NCBI RefSeq assembly: GCF_000003815.2
Contig: NC_049983.1
Coordinates: 26,504,192-26,568,191 of the forward strand
Length of the DNA: 64,000 bases
Direction: 5' to 3'
Origin: Branchiostoma floridae
Lineage: Eukaryota > Chordata > Leptocardii > Amphioxiformes > Branchiostomatidae
Shown here piece by piece: positions 13,801 through 23,309 of the stretch (position 1 is the stretch's first letter; each line of letters starts with the position of its first letter). The notes below the pieces were generated by a model. It was not told the DNA's origin and did not search any database. It saw only the letters and a program-made list of their open reading frames with translations. The translations under genes were made by a program, and so were the position numbers.

Positions 13801-15458
13801 TTTGCAATAACAAGCATACCGTTACAACATTGCCTGGCTGAATAGGGGAATGAGACAGAGAGCATTCTTAAAAATCATTCAACAACTCTACATTAAATGT
13901 TAAGTAATAGACCTTAAATCTGGAGGTTCTGCACCTGAACCGCCTTAAAGTTAAAAATACAGAATATGAAGATTTATTCTGGAAAACTGCTCTTTGGCCT
14001 TGGGTTTAATATCTTGCTTTCGTCGTGCACAAAACGCGAGGCCATGTCTCATCAAATATTCAGAGGTTTTATGTATCTTTAGAATATGGTTGATTGCTTC
14101 TTTTATTCGCACAGCTTGCCACTCCATACTTCAACATGAAAAAATATGAACATTTGAAAACAACTGTAGGATATAAGAGAAATAGACTTCATGGAAATTT
14201 TGGAAAGAGAGTCAGAATAAGAGAAATAAAACAAGTTCCGTGTACATGACACGATAAAGTGGCGGTTGCACTCCGAGGCATTGCTGCCTATTTCCGTCAT
14301 TGTCCGAACGGTGTGTAACTTATGGGTTTTCCAGTCTACAGGGACAGAACTGGGATGTGTGGTTGGAACTGGGATGTGTGGTTGGAACTGGGATGTGAGG
14401 TTGGAACTGGGTGGTTGGATGTGTGGACAAGCAGGCGACTGTTCCTGCATTCTTCCAGAATTAAATCGCCCGGGACTACAGGACAGGGCCAGATAGAAGG
14501 TGCTCAAAACACTTTAACAGCCTCTGTACTGCAGACCTGGACCCTGTGTCCTTGAATGGGTGTGGTCACCTGTTGCATGTTTTGTGAAATATGTGCAAAA
14601 TACGAGTGCTTTTTGGCAGTAAGTTGCCAGCATGTGTGGTAATCTACAAGAAAGAGTATCTAGAATTTTACATAATTTTCAAGAACGAATGTTTGAACGA
14701 ATATGCCATATTTGAGACAGAGTTTACCTGCCTTAAAAATGTTATCCTATGGGCAAAGTGTTTAGTTTGTCGAAGCACAGGCACATATGGCGTTCAGGCT
14801 CGAACCTGCACCTAACTATGTGTACAGGTACAGAGTTCTGGTCACACATTGCAATAAATAAATAGATGACAGGCTTATTTGCAACAACAAACGTACCGTT
14901 ATAGCATTACCTGGCTGAATCGGGGAATGAGACAGAGAGCATTCTTAAAATTCATATAACTCTACACTAAAATGTTAAGTACTAGTCTTAAATCTGGAGG
15001 TTCTGCACCTGAACCGCCTTAAAGTTGTCGTTTGTCCTCAGTGTTCTGCCGTATAGCCTTCTCTGTTTAGGGGTCTACTAACTAGAGAAGGTGTCCATGG
15101 GGCATTTTGATATGGACAATGCAATTTTCACGCAAAGATTACGGTGTCTCAGGTCCAGGGAAGTAAGTGACAGCTGTTCTAAGGCTCTGTCATAGCTAAC
15201 TTGGCTTCTACCTAGAATTATGGATTCATTCATTCTTCTTCTTTACCACCCTCGAACCACTCCTACTGGGGTATCACTGAGTGAAGGGTGTTGCCATGTC
15301 TGGTCAGTCAGTTGGAACTGTAATTTGGAAAAAAAGCTACATGCAAATATCGCACAGGGAAAAATAGTATATTCCCTACCCGTGACAATCAGCAGCCAAC
15401 AGGCGATTCCAGCGGAGACCAGTCGGCTCCTCGTGGCCCGGCGGTCCCGTCCGGCCAT
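55..15458 (-). CDS. Large mosaic EGF/FN3 extracellular protein with three copies of an unrecognised domain (3' end outside window)
   Basis: Nineteen exons read from high to low coordinates: 15380-15458, 12264-12287, 11592-11811, 9682-9953, 8255-8347, 7591-7837, 6853-7112, 5707-5944, 5009-5250, 4081-4200, 3468-3569, 2933-3208, 2442-2714, 2170-2292, 1676-1777, 1187-1462, 650-916, 342-503, 55-213. Every junction is in phase (phase 1, except phase 2 inside each unknown domain), giving 1178 codons with no stop. The start at 15458 opens a signal peptide (basic start, then LVSAGIACWLLIVTG). Order: signal, short linker, unknown domain, EGF, unknown domain x2, then EGF, EGF, FN3, FN3 twice, Ser/Thr stalk, acidic repeat. 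Phase-1 symmetric exons are the hallmark of extracellular module shuffling. Likely a secreted or cell-surface adhesion/receptor protein; the C-terminus, and any membrane anchor, lies beyond position 1. I do not recognise a named orthologue. Confidence 0.85.
342..503 (-). other. Ser/Thr-rich stalk exon of the mosaic gene
   Basis: A 162-bp phase-1 exon encoding a low-complexity Thr/Ser/Ala segment (VISTTTPAASTRETTVTAR, later TSTTAAKTWETTSTREE), typical of an O-glycosylated mucin-like stalk. Acceptor TTATTAG and donor GTGAGT are clear. A stalk after FN3 domains suggests the protein approaches a membrane or an elongated linker. Confidence 0.65.
650..2292 (-). other. Four-exon block 2: EGF, EGF (Tie/laminin-like), FN3, FN3
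   Basis: Exons 2170-2292, 1676-1777, 1187-1462 and 650-916 repeat the preceding block in the same order with near-identical exon sizes (123, 102, 276, 267 bp). Exon 2170-2292 has DECATVNGWCDQIC; 1676-1777 has CGHCQGGDINCD; 1187-1462 has VEPPINLAVSD; 650-916 has FTWVPPDAVVTGY. The offset between equivalent exons is about 1.75-1.9 kb, so the whole genomic block was duplicated, introns included. Confidence 0.8.
2442..4200 (-). other. Four-exon block 1: EGF, EGF (Tie/laminin-like), FN3, FN3
   Basis: Exon 4081-4200 is a calcium-binding-type EGF (GCANENGGCAQNC, YHCSC). Exon 3468-3569 is a short cysteine-rich EGF of the Tie/scavenger-receptor kind (CGHCQGGDINCD, GCQDGWKTRRC). Exons 2933-3208 and 2442-2714 are FN3 domains: the first has VDPPMNLTVSD and GYRVVVSG, the second FTWLPPDAVVTGYRVIYG and MYKMEI. 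All are phase-1 symmetric. Residues about 559-815. Confidence 0.8.
4815..4885. repeat. (CA)n microsatellite
   Basis: About 25 uninterrupted CA units, then degenerate CAGA units, in the intron between the third unknown domain and the first EGF of block 1. Confidence 0.95.
5009..5944 (-). other. Unknown domain, copy 3 (exons 5707-5944 and 5009-5250)
   Basis: The first half has NHAFEVLRT, FFAIEAGIPSH, WCRDYQNLCAEFGLNATGCGENYAVEGG. The second half has CVDEYNSDPYINN, FAFGTCPLASC and VYTVCTG. About 160 residues. It follows copy 2 directly without an EGF between them, so copies 2 and 3 look like a tandem duplication of the two-exon unit. Confidence 0.75.
6175..6780. repeat. 51-bp minisatellite
   Basis: About ten imperfect units containing TTCGGGTGAATGGGTAAGTG and GTGGGTGGATGGTGTTGG, in the intron just downstream of unknown-domain copy 2. 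The period is a multiple of three, so spurious open frames appear on the reverse strand. Confidence 0.9.
6853..7837 (-). other. Unknown domain, copy 2 (exons 7591-7837 and 6853-7112)
   Basis: The first half has HRFEVLRT, FLAIEARLPADGLS, WCTDYMYLCADYGLRPTG, EDYAVEGG. The second half has CVTEYNSDPY and IYTVCRG. About 169 residues. Only a GC donor (ACG|GCAAGTACC) at the end of the second half keeps phase 1 into the next exon; the GTACCT four bases later would shift the frame. Confidence 0.75.
8255..8347 (-). other. EGF-like exon between unknown-domain copies 1 and 2
   Basis: A 93-bp phase-1 symmetric exon encoding NGGCQHFWDGRSSCTC then QTGFVLQSDGRSCEG. It has the C-x-C and final cysteine of an EGF module but is shorter than the other EGF exons (120-123 bp) and lacks the first cysteines. 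Acceptor AACAG and donor GTGGGG are clear. Confidence 0.65.
8348..9681. other. Intron of the mosaic gene, no gene content seen
   Basis: Contains a G homopolymer at about 8510 and AT-rich sequence. No exon with matching splice sites and phase was found; the flanking exons 9682-9953 and 8255-8347 already join in phase. Confidence 0.6.
9682..11811 (-). other. Unknown domain, copy 1 (exons 11592-11811 and 9682-9953), residues about 35-198
   Basis: The first half carries HAFQVVRT, FFAIHARLPANGLS, WCRDYQNLCEGFGLQPTG. The second half carries CVTEYNSDPY, several cysteines and YTVCHG near its end. The halves join in phase 2 after the residues EKYR. The intron between them is filled by a 24-bp minisatellite. 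About 164 residues with six or more cysteines suggest a disulfide-bonded extracellular fold. I do not recognise it as a named family. Confidence 0.75.
10226..11505. repeat. 24-bp minisatellite
   Basis: Roughly fifty units of CCCAGGACAGGTAACAAGACAGAT with single-base variants, occupying most of the intron inside unknown-domain copy 1. The period is divisible by three, so long meaningless open frames occur. Confidence 0.97.
12380..13949. repeat. Tandem segmental duplication, unit 1 (with expanded 19-bp array)
   Basis: Unit 1 of a two-copy duplication in intron 1. Its left part (TTTATTCTGG, then ACAAAACGCGAGG) and right part (GACAGGGCCAGATAGAAGG, CCTGAACCGCCTTAAAG) recur in order in 13950-15027. 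The two units differ mainly in the length of the 19-bp array between these parts. Confidence 0.9.
12781..13362. repeat. 19-bp minisatellite, expanded copy
   Basis: About thirty units of GTGTGGTTGGAACTGGGAT with GTGAGG and GCGTGG variants, lying inside duplication unit 1. Confidence 0.95.
13950..15027. repeat. Tandem segmental duplication, unit 2 (contracted 19-bp array)
   Basis: Same flanking sequence as 12380-13949, but the 19-bp array has only about four units (14348-14416). The unit ends at CCTGAACCGCCTTAAAG, the same point where unit 1 meets unit 2. Confidence 0.9.
15380..15458 (-). other. First coding exon: start codon and signal peptide of the mosaic gene
   Basis: The ATG is at 15458 reading left. 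Residues 1-27 start MAGRDRRATRSR and run into a hydrophobic core ending LLIVTG. The exon closes with a GTAGGG donor in phase 1. It joins the 24-bp exon 12264-12287 (encodes IPAPTAA), which joins the first unknown domain in frame. A Met 21 codons upstream in the same frame is possible but would put a polar stretch before the signal peptide. Confidence 0.75.
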
Positions 15459-18119
15459 GGTTAGTCCGTCTCTGCAAGTGACGCCGGGATCGTCTGGTTT
15501 TCGGTCGGTTGAGAAAAACATCGTGTCCTTGGCTGTTTGACGTCATCTGTTGCCTAGTGCGAACTATGTTTACCATGTTTCCATGGTTGTTGCCATGGTT
15601 ATACCGCGGTCGCGCCCAGTTAATGTCTGTCCATCTCTGCGATTGACGTAGACATCGTCACATCTTTGGTCTGTACAGAAAAACATCATGTCCTTGGACG
15701 GGTGTGGCCACCTGTTGCCAGGCGCGAGTCATTTTTCACCATATTCCTATGGTAATTCTCATGCTTACCCAATGTTGATATACAAACACTTCAAACCGAA
15801 CTAAGAACATCATTAATCTCTGGGCACACAGCTTGTTGGTCTCGCTGATGAAACTGAGGCTTACCAAATGGGTATTTGTTAAGTCGAAAAGGTGTCAAAA
15901 GAATGACGGCTGCGACATAACAATTTCCCGCTTTACCTTTTATTCAAAAGTTTTAATCAGAATGACAAGAGAGTGGTACCGCACTTGCTTTTATAATTAT
16001 AGACAAGTTAGGGCCGGGCGTCCTGAGCAGTTCGGACAGGTTTTAAAATTCATAGCGCCAGGGTTACGGATATGGATGTTACCACCATTGTCCAGGGTGC
16101 GAAACCAGGGTGAAACCAGCTAAAACCTTTAGTACGACGGCGGCAAAGCATATAAACTAATGAGTTGTACGATAAATATAGTACTACTATTATTAGAGCT
16201 GAGAATTTTACAAGTTTGTGGCCAGAAGTATAAAGTAGCCAGCACTAACCACTGTAGCTGTTAGTTGGTATCCCCCGATGACCTCACGGGTCACTACATC
16301 CGTATCCCTAGCACTGTGAATTATGGGAAGTGTGCAAGTCGTCTATGTAAGATCCCTCGAAATCATGACCTCTGCCCCCGCCCCACGGCTTCATTAACGG
16401 CAGGAAAACACACCGGAAGATTGATTAGCTTGCTGCTCCAACATACGATCTTTGAGAGCTCAAATTTTCAAGGTTTTATGTCATACTTGTTACTGGTTTT
16501 ATAAAGCACTAGAAAGAATTTGCATGCCAGCGGTAGATTTTTACTGACAGATAGGTGATGAAAAGTGTCGGATAAAAGGGGTGTCGAATATACAGTTTGT
16601 GCCGTTACCTGAAACATCTGACGTTTTAAAGTTGATTGAGAAACTGCTATTTGGAGTATCATATTTATTTTATGCCTGTCACATTGGTGCTACGCTCACA
16701 TTATAACGTGTCACACGCCCATTTTCCAAATGAACGCCGACGCACAAAGCGTCATGAAATATTCATGCATTCATGGACGGCCCCAGCCCTCCCGTACTGT
16801 GTGCTATTCAAGGCCTCCCCATCCCATTATACACTTTCTTTTTTTCTCTCAATATTTTTGTTACCATCACTCTACTGCCATACATTTGTGATAGAAATAT
16901 TGCTTTGTATACGTTTTGTTTTTTGGCCCTACACCCCCCCCCCCTTCAGATAAAGGCGACGACCTTTACGAAGCTGGACGACCATTTTAAAGGTCGGTGA
17001 CCGTTTCCGATTCGCCGACAAATTGTCAACATCATGCTGCATAATCTTCAAGCAGATCCTACGGTGCCATAAGACAGTATCAAAGCTGGCCAAGGATTAT
17101 AGCTGTCAAAGGGAGTCAAACGGGCACTGGGGTCGCATACACACTCCAAGGCACGCTTCACTCCTGTGCCAGCTTTTGACACTATCTTATTCTACCGTAG
17201 GATCTGCTTGGAGATTAATGCTGTACAGGTGTGGCGATGGAGAAACAAACAGCGTTTATTTGCGGTAGGTTTATTCATGAATGGTCCTATAAACGTTTAC
17301 AATTTGGTTTTACCTGGCAACAAGCAAAAATTCCTAAAGTCTGTTTCTAATAATCGTCAAATATTTAGCGACCAAACCGATTACATGTTCACATAATTTG
17401 TCTCGGTGTGGGCGGTGTTGCCCAGCTTACATAAGTTACTTTCATCTCTGGTTTCTGATGTTGTGATGTAAGGCTTTATATTTCTTTGAGTCTGGGACTA
17501 CTCTGGAGTCGGCAGGCGCCTTGCCAGGAGCAGGACGTGTTTTTGCTGTGCAGAAACCTTACAAAACATGTTTCGATTGGAAGGGCAGCAGCAGTCCGAG
17601 ACAAGTGACGCAGGTATCTTTGTAAGATGTTTAAACTTAGAAGGCTGAAATTGCAAAGTGACGACCGGTCATTGCTGCTATCCCGTGAGCTTGTTGCCCA
17701 ATATTTTGTAGTAGCGTGGCACGGTGCGCAGTCCAGTGGTAAGTGACCCTGCCCCACGACCAACAAGCCGCGAGTTCAATTTACTAGTTGCTCCCCCGAT
17801 ATGCACGCTACAATAAATGGTCGTATATGCCTTGTGCTTGTTGAAAAGAGCTAGGAGAATTTCCAATTAACCTGAACATACTGTACATAGCGTCTGTCTT
17901 CTCTGTCAAGACCAGTGGAAGAGCAACTCTTCAGAAAAATTAACTCATCTTCCTTTTCCTTCATGTTGAGGCAATAGGATGTAACCAATGTTTTCCTTTT
18001 ATCTACTTTTAGATTTTTACGTTGGGGTCACCCTTTAATAAACCTTTAGCCATTAACGCCCCGGTATTTTCTACAAATAAATTTTAAAATACATAAAATA
18101 CTGTAATTTTTTCCAGCAG
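15459..18119. other. Intergenic region: 5' flank of the mosaic gene, then upstream of the lectin gene
   Basis: 15459-15760 is the putative promoter flank of the mosaic gene and contains two related copies of a segment with AACATCGTGTCCTTGG and CACCTGTTGCC. 17049-17210 is a hairpin (listed separately). No convincing coding exon was found here, although the missing first exon of the lectin gene should lie in this interval. Confidence 0.5.
17049..17210. repeat. Inverted repeat / long hairpin
   Basis: Arms of about 42 bp, 17049-17090 and 17168-17210. One begins CAAGCAGATCCTACGGT and the other is its near-perfect reverse complement. The spacer is 77 bp. Could be a small foldback element or a transcribed hairpin. 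Confidence 0.8.
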
Positions 18120-21100
18120 GTGCGGCACCCACGCATCGCCCTCAGACTGATTGGCAGGCACGTGCCGACGCCGCCGCGAATGTGCCAAATCCCATGTACG
18201 ACTCCAGACCAGGTAAAACGCTTTCAAGCCCTTTTGTTGTCTCTCTTTGTGGTGCTTACTTTGATTCTTCAATCAATGTACCTAAACAGTATTCTATTGC
18301 ATACCGCCGGCGGGATCTCAAGTCGGCAGTTTTTCCCAGAAGCTGCATGAATCCACGTAACTGCCTCAGACTGGTATTTTACCTTATCAAACCTTGAAAC
18401 AACCTTCAAACCTTTTCCGTAACCAATGGCAGCCTCACCGACGACAGCAGGATACATTTTCAACATAAATGTAAAATTATTTGTTACCATTTACTACCGT
18501 TATTATGATCTCTTGTTAAGAGGTTATCATCTGTTATCCTTTACTGTTATCGTTATTTTCTGATTAGTTAAATTCATATCTATATGATTTTGATTGAAGG
18601 GATGGACTAAAACAAGCCCCATGACTTTTCTCCCCTGATTTCAAAATGGGCGAAAAAATAAAATCACATCAATAATATCAATTATGACGTAATTACTGCA
18701 ATCATGGAAGTTTGTTTTGTTTCCCTCCCACAGGAGTTTACAATCCGCCCACTTGCAACAAGGCGGAATGGTCCAGGCGATGTAAAATGCTGTGGAATAT
18801 CGTTGGTCCTTTGTTTGCCATTGCCATTGCCGTTATAATAACACCATATTTTGCAGGTCAGATTTTAATTTCATACATTCATAGATTGGATAACAAAGTC
18901 CTTAATTCACAACCATGAAGTTACAGCAACCGCCATTTCCGTGACCTTTGTTACCTTTATAACGTTGAATATAGTCAGAAAGGCTAGGAAATTAATATGC
19001 AAATAAATTACAAATTAAGGTACAGAATATTATTTAGAGTTCCAATGTTTCAGTCCAAGAGTCAAATAAAAGCTCTGCGTGGTTGCACAGGGTGATATTC
19101 AGTCACAGTGGAGTTCATTGTGTTTTTTTTTTGTGTAAGGCATAACTCAAGAAGTTGTTGATCGTGATGGACCTCAATAAATTTGATATGAGGGTCGGGG
19201 TCAGGAAACAAAGGTCAAGTTCGACGATGAGCCCCCTAGTGTGCTTTCGAAGGTACTGCAGTGAAATTCAGTTTTTGAGACCTTGTGTTCTGGACATACA
19301 GTCAAACCTGTATTAGCGGCCACCTTTGCATACCGGCCACCTGGCCGTAGTGGCCACTTTTTGTCGGTCCCTTGGAAACACCTTTCTCACGCGGCGGCCA
19401 TGATAGATCTAAAACGAGTTCAATGTGGCAAACAAAAGGCTGTCCATCATAATTAGCAGTTCGACCAATGGTAGCCTGCCAATTAGGAAATCGACCAATA
19501 AGTGAATGGCTGCAAATTCGTTACAAATTTGCATTATCATGTTGTTATTTTGCATCTCTTAAGGGACTATGGGTCCAGTCTACACTACTCTAAATTGGTA
19601 CATCTTTCGGTGCATAACACTTCAAGTAATATTTATTATTCTATCTTATATCATGAAAATTTGTGTGGTTTGGGGGAAAACTAAATGGGACCTGATTTTA
19701 GAAATAAGTTTTGTCTGTTTGCCTCATTGACCTCTTCTTCGATCTATCATGGCCGCCGCGTGAGAAAGGTGTATTCGTAATGATTAAGAAATAGGCTTAG
19801 CGGCCACCTGCCCAACGCGGCCACGGCCACACGATTTCCGGTCCCGCAGATACAGAAACACTGCCGATTACGGCCACGGCGGCCGGCTGATCTACGGTGC
19901 GGCACGCATTTGGCCATACAGCAGCCGTATCGTCACCTTGCGCCGGATTTAAAACCTCTTTATTTCCAAACAAAACTGCTTTACCGCCGACAAACGAGGT
20001 CATATAAGGTCAACAGACGACACCACTATTACGGAGGTACATTGTGGTAAAGTTACGTTCTAACACACTATCACTGAGGTTAATTTACATTACAAAAACA
20101 TTCTAAATAAATTGTTACACAGATAAAATAATGAACTTAAGACTTTGGTGATTTATTCCTACATTTATTAAGAGATAATTCTAAAATGACAGGCTTTTCT
20201 TGTGAGTACCACATTAGCATAATGGTGGAATCTGACGTATGAACGCGCGAGGGAACGCATGGACGGCGAATTATCAAAGAAATATGACGATACCGGTCTC
20301 TTCAGACAAAATCAACTGTAGAACATTTAAAACTTTTATTTAGCTTTTATTGTCTTCATTCATACAGTACTAACAATCATTGCAGTGCATGTATAGTACT
20401 TTATTATGTGAATGAAGATCAATGGGTACTAAAACCATGTGTAACTTATTGCTTGTGGTCAATTAACCAGCATTTTCTCTATAGTGGCCACCTCTCTATA
20501 GTGGCCAATTTTGACCAGTCCCTTGAGTGGCCGCTATAGACAGGTTTGACTGTACTGTCATAATGATGTTAGCGTTGTAGGTACCTATTGGTGTATATTT
20601 GAGCCCTCTAGCGGCTATTTGAAATCTTTCTAAAATGTTTCATAGAGTTTTGTAAAACCTATCGGCAATATTTTTTTATACACAGTTAAATTCGCCGGGG
20701 AGATAGAAGAACTTCGCGCCCAAGTAAAGGAGCTGAAACGTGAGTATGCTGATATTTCACAGAGTTTCAACTTTGTAGCAAGAGGGCAGCCTCTACTTCC
20801 ACATGTCACTTGAAAACAGTACAAATTGGCCAAACAGACAGATAACATACCAGATGAGTTAGCCGGCCCAAAGCTACAGTTTGCGACATGGCGAAAAGTA
20901 AAAGTTTTGGCCCGCTATCTCCCCTATTAATTGGTGGCCAGGTGAAGATCTTGACAGTTGTGGACCAATGCAAGAGCGGTTTGTTTTATTTGCTGTCGTT
21001 TGGTTGTATGATACAATGGACAATGGAAAGAACAATGAAGAAATGTGTATGTCTGACCCCCTTAATTTCACGAATACAGGTCGAAATCTATTTACAAACT

Positions 21101-22427
21101 GCTAGTAGCATAATCTACGACTTAGTTCATCCTCCGTTCGATTTTAAACAATGATAGAAATATATGAACATGTTTGCTTCATGGTTGATGTGATTGATAG
21201 TACATAACTAGACATATCACGTGTTCAAACATTGTATTCTTCACATTCCCGTCATCTCGACACGACAAATGCCTGGGACTTTCGGGTAGACGACACGGCA
21301 GAGGCGGCTGGGTCTGTCGAGCCTCCTGGATCTCCGGGAGCAAAGGGAGCTATGGGTCCGGTCGGCCCTGTGTCTGCCGGGCCACCTGGACCTCCCGGAG
21401 AGAAAGGAGCCATGGGGCCAGCTGGCCCTGTGGGAGAAAAGGGAGCCATGGGGCCAACTGGCCATTTGTCTGCCGGGCCACCTGGACCTCCAGGAGAGAA
21501 AGGAGCCATGGGGCCAGCTGGCCCTGTGTCTGCTGGGCCACCCGGACGTCCGGGAGCAAAGGGAGCCATGGGACCAGCTGGCCCTGTGGGAAAGGACGGG
21601 CCGCCCGGACCAGTTGGGCCCAGAGGGCTGAAGGGACCCGTCGGGCCGCCCGGTCCAAATGGGCCCAGAGGGTTGATGGGAACCATTGGGATGCCTGATC
21701 CTTCAGAGAGCTCAAAGTGCCTGCCTGACGATGCAGGTAAAACATACACCTTGTCAGTGTCAGGTTTTATGTGAAATTCTTGAACAATTTTACTCTTTTT
21801 TGGTGCATTTGTCCCATGTGTTTTTTCCCGTTGATTTTAGCGTTTTCACAGTCAATACACATGATGCTCAGTATAGCAGTTTTCTGCCCAAACAAAAAGC
21901 AAAATGTCGTTTTACTTGAAGGCAGGCAATGAATAATCCTTGCGAATGTTTGAGTTCTTAAAATATCTTATGCATCGAAGATGTTCATTCCCGCAGCTTG
22001 TCCCAAAGATTATACAAAGTTCCGCGGAATCTGCTACAAGGCCTTCGACACTCCTACGTACTTCAGCACAGCAGCCGCGGCCTGTCGTGATGACGGCGGC
22101 ACCCTCGCCATGCCCCGAGACGGTGCGAGCAACATCTTTCTGGTCTCCTTGCAACGTCCTGGCATCAGCTACTGGATCGGCCTGCACGATCAGCGCAAAG
22201 AAGGGCGCTTTGAGTGGGTGGACGGTTCTGCACTTGGTAACTTCAGCTCGTGGGCAAGGAGCAGACCAAGTAAGAGAGAACGCGACGCCAAGGTGAAGGA
22301 TTGCGTCATTTTTGACGCAACGCTGTGGAGCGACTTCCCATGTAATCGGCCGTATCGCTTCATGTGCCAGGTGGTTCCCGGCCCGGCAGCCAACCGTACT
22401 GTTGACTGGCCGACAGACTTGACGTGA
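18120..22427 (+). CDS. Type II membrane collagenous C-type lectin (first exon not found)
   Basis: Five exons, all phase 1: 18120-18212, 18734-18856, 20686-20739, 21290-21736 (or from 21302) and 21997-22427. Exon 1 encodes a cytoplasmic stretch with NPMYDSRPG, an NPxY-type internalisation motif. Exon 2 encodes a basic segment and a membrane span ([19 protein letters not shown]). Exon 3 is a short coiled coil ([13 protein letters not shown]). Exon 4 is collagen Gly-X-Y ([17 protein letters not shown] and repeats). Exon 5 is a C-type lectin-like domain with CYKAF, YWIGLHD, FEWVDGS, six cysteines and a stop at 22425-22427. The layout resembles collectin placenta 1 / scavenger-receptor lectins: a surface pattern-recognition or scavenger receptor with its C-terminus outside. 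The canonical EPN/QPD sugar motif is absent and WND is replaced by WSD, so calcium-dependent sugar binding is doubtful. The start Met lies upstream of 18120. Confidence 0.85.
19299..20552. mobile_element. Non-autonomous pogo/Tigger-like DNA transposon with TA target duplication
   Basis: Ends are inverted repeats: CAGTCAAACCTGT at 19299 and ACAGGTTTGACTG ending 20552, flanked by TA on both sides (19297-19298, 20553-20554). This terminal sequence and TA target fit the pogo/Tc1-mariner superfamily. Sub-terminal GCGGCCAC motifs recur. An internal inverted pair (CACGCGGCGGCCATGATAGATC near 19389 and its complement near 19742) suggests a composite or nested insertion. No transposase frame remains. 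It sits in an intron of the lectin gene. Confidence 0.85.
21290..21736 (+). other. Collagen exon with duplicated Gly-X-Y blocks and Ser-Ala interruptions
   Basis: The collagen run contains near-identical blocks ([20 protein letters not shown], three related copies), each preceded by a two-residue Ser-Ala break in the Gly-X-Y register. DNA of the blocks is also near identical, indicating recent internal duplication. The 3' splice site is either TAG at 21287-21289 or CAG at 21299-21301; both keep phase 1. Confidence 0.75.
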
Positions 22428-23309
22428 ATTACCATTGCAGAAAGATAATTATGGGGTATATCTATTCATTAGACTTTATTGTCACCATTATTTAAAACCT
22501 AAAACGCCTGGCAGGGCTGCGGCTTGTACCGCGGGAGCAGCTCGCTTGTATGTCCGCACGCCGTGGCGGTCAGTGTCGAAAATAGTGGTTAGGCTCTGTG
22601 CACCGTAGGTGATCCTATTTATTGTCAGTTCGAACCGCGTGGAACAAACCGAGCGTACCGGCACCTTAGGTGCCGCCTTCTATAGAACAGTTTTCCGTTA
22701 AAGGTCATTCCTACTGTTGAACACGCCGGACATTGAACAGAGACGGGGGCGACACAGGTTAACTGGCACTTACGACCCGTTTCTGCAGTAACGTGGCCGT
22801 GACGTTACGTCCTATAATTAGCAAAAAAGAGTAGCCGACAATTTAAGTATGTCCCATTTAAAGTGTTCATGACGTAAGTTTAAGCCTTCCTCTCATAATG
22901 TACTTTACCAATATTCAAATTTCATTTACAACACAAATGAACCTAATGCTAATCATGTACATACATTTGTACTAAAGCAAAGCAAAGCAAATCAGCATTC
23001 CTGTGACTTTGATTTAAAACTTCGCATAAAAGACGAATCACGCCTGCACATGGCAATATATTATATGTGATGAAAGCGACTTATTTAGAATCAAGATGGG
23101 ATAATCTATAACTCTCTGTTAGCGTTATGTCTTGGATTTAATACCTAAACTGATTTGATCGCTGTGTGCTATTGCGCTAAGCATGTGCTTATACAATGTT
23201 AGTCGACCCTTAGTAATCATGAAGAGATGTTGAAATGTTTGTTTCTTGTCAAAAATGATGATGTAACTGTAGGGCGTATTTCAATATTTGGAAGGAATCA
23301 GTAGAACAT
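22428..23309. other. 3' flank of the lectin gene, nothing recognised
   Basis: GC-richer sequence at about 22500-22690 then AT-rich sequence. I see no exon, RNA gene or complete mobile element. Confidence 0.5.

Noticed and set aside
21252-21749. Minus-strand Gly/Pro-rich frames
   Set aside because: Antisense of the collagen exon.
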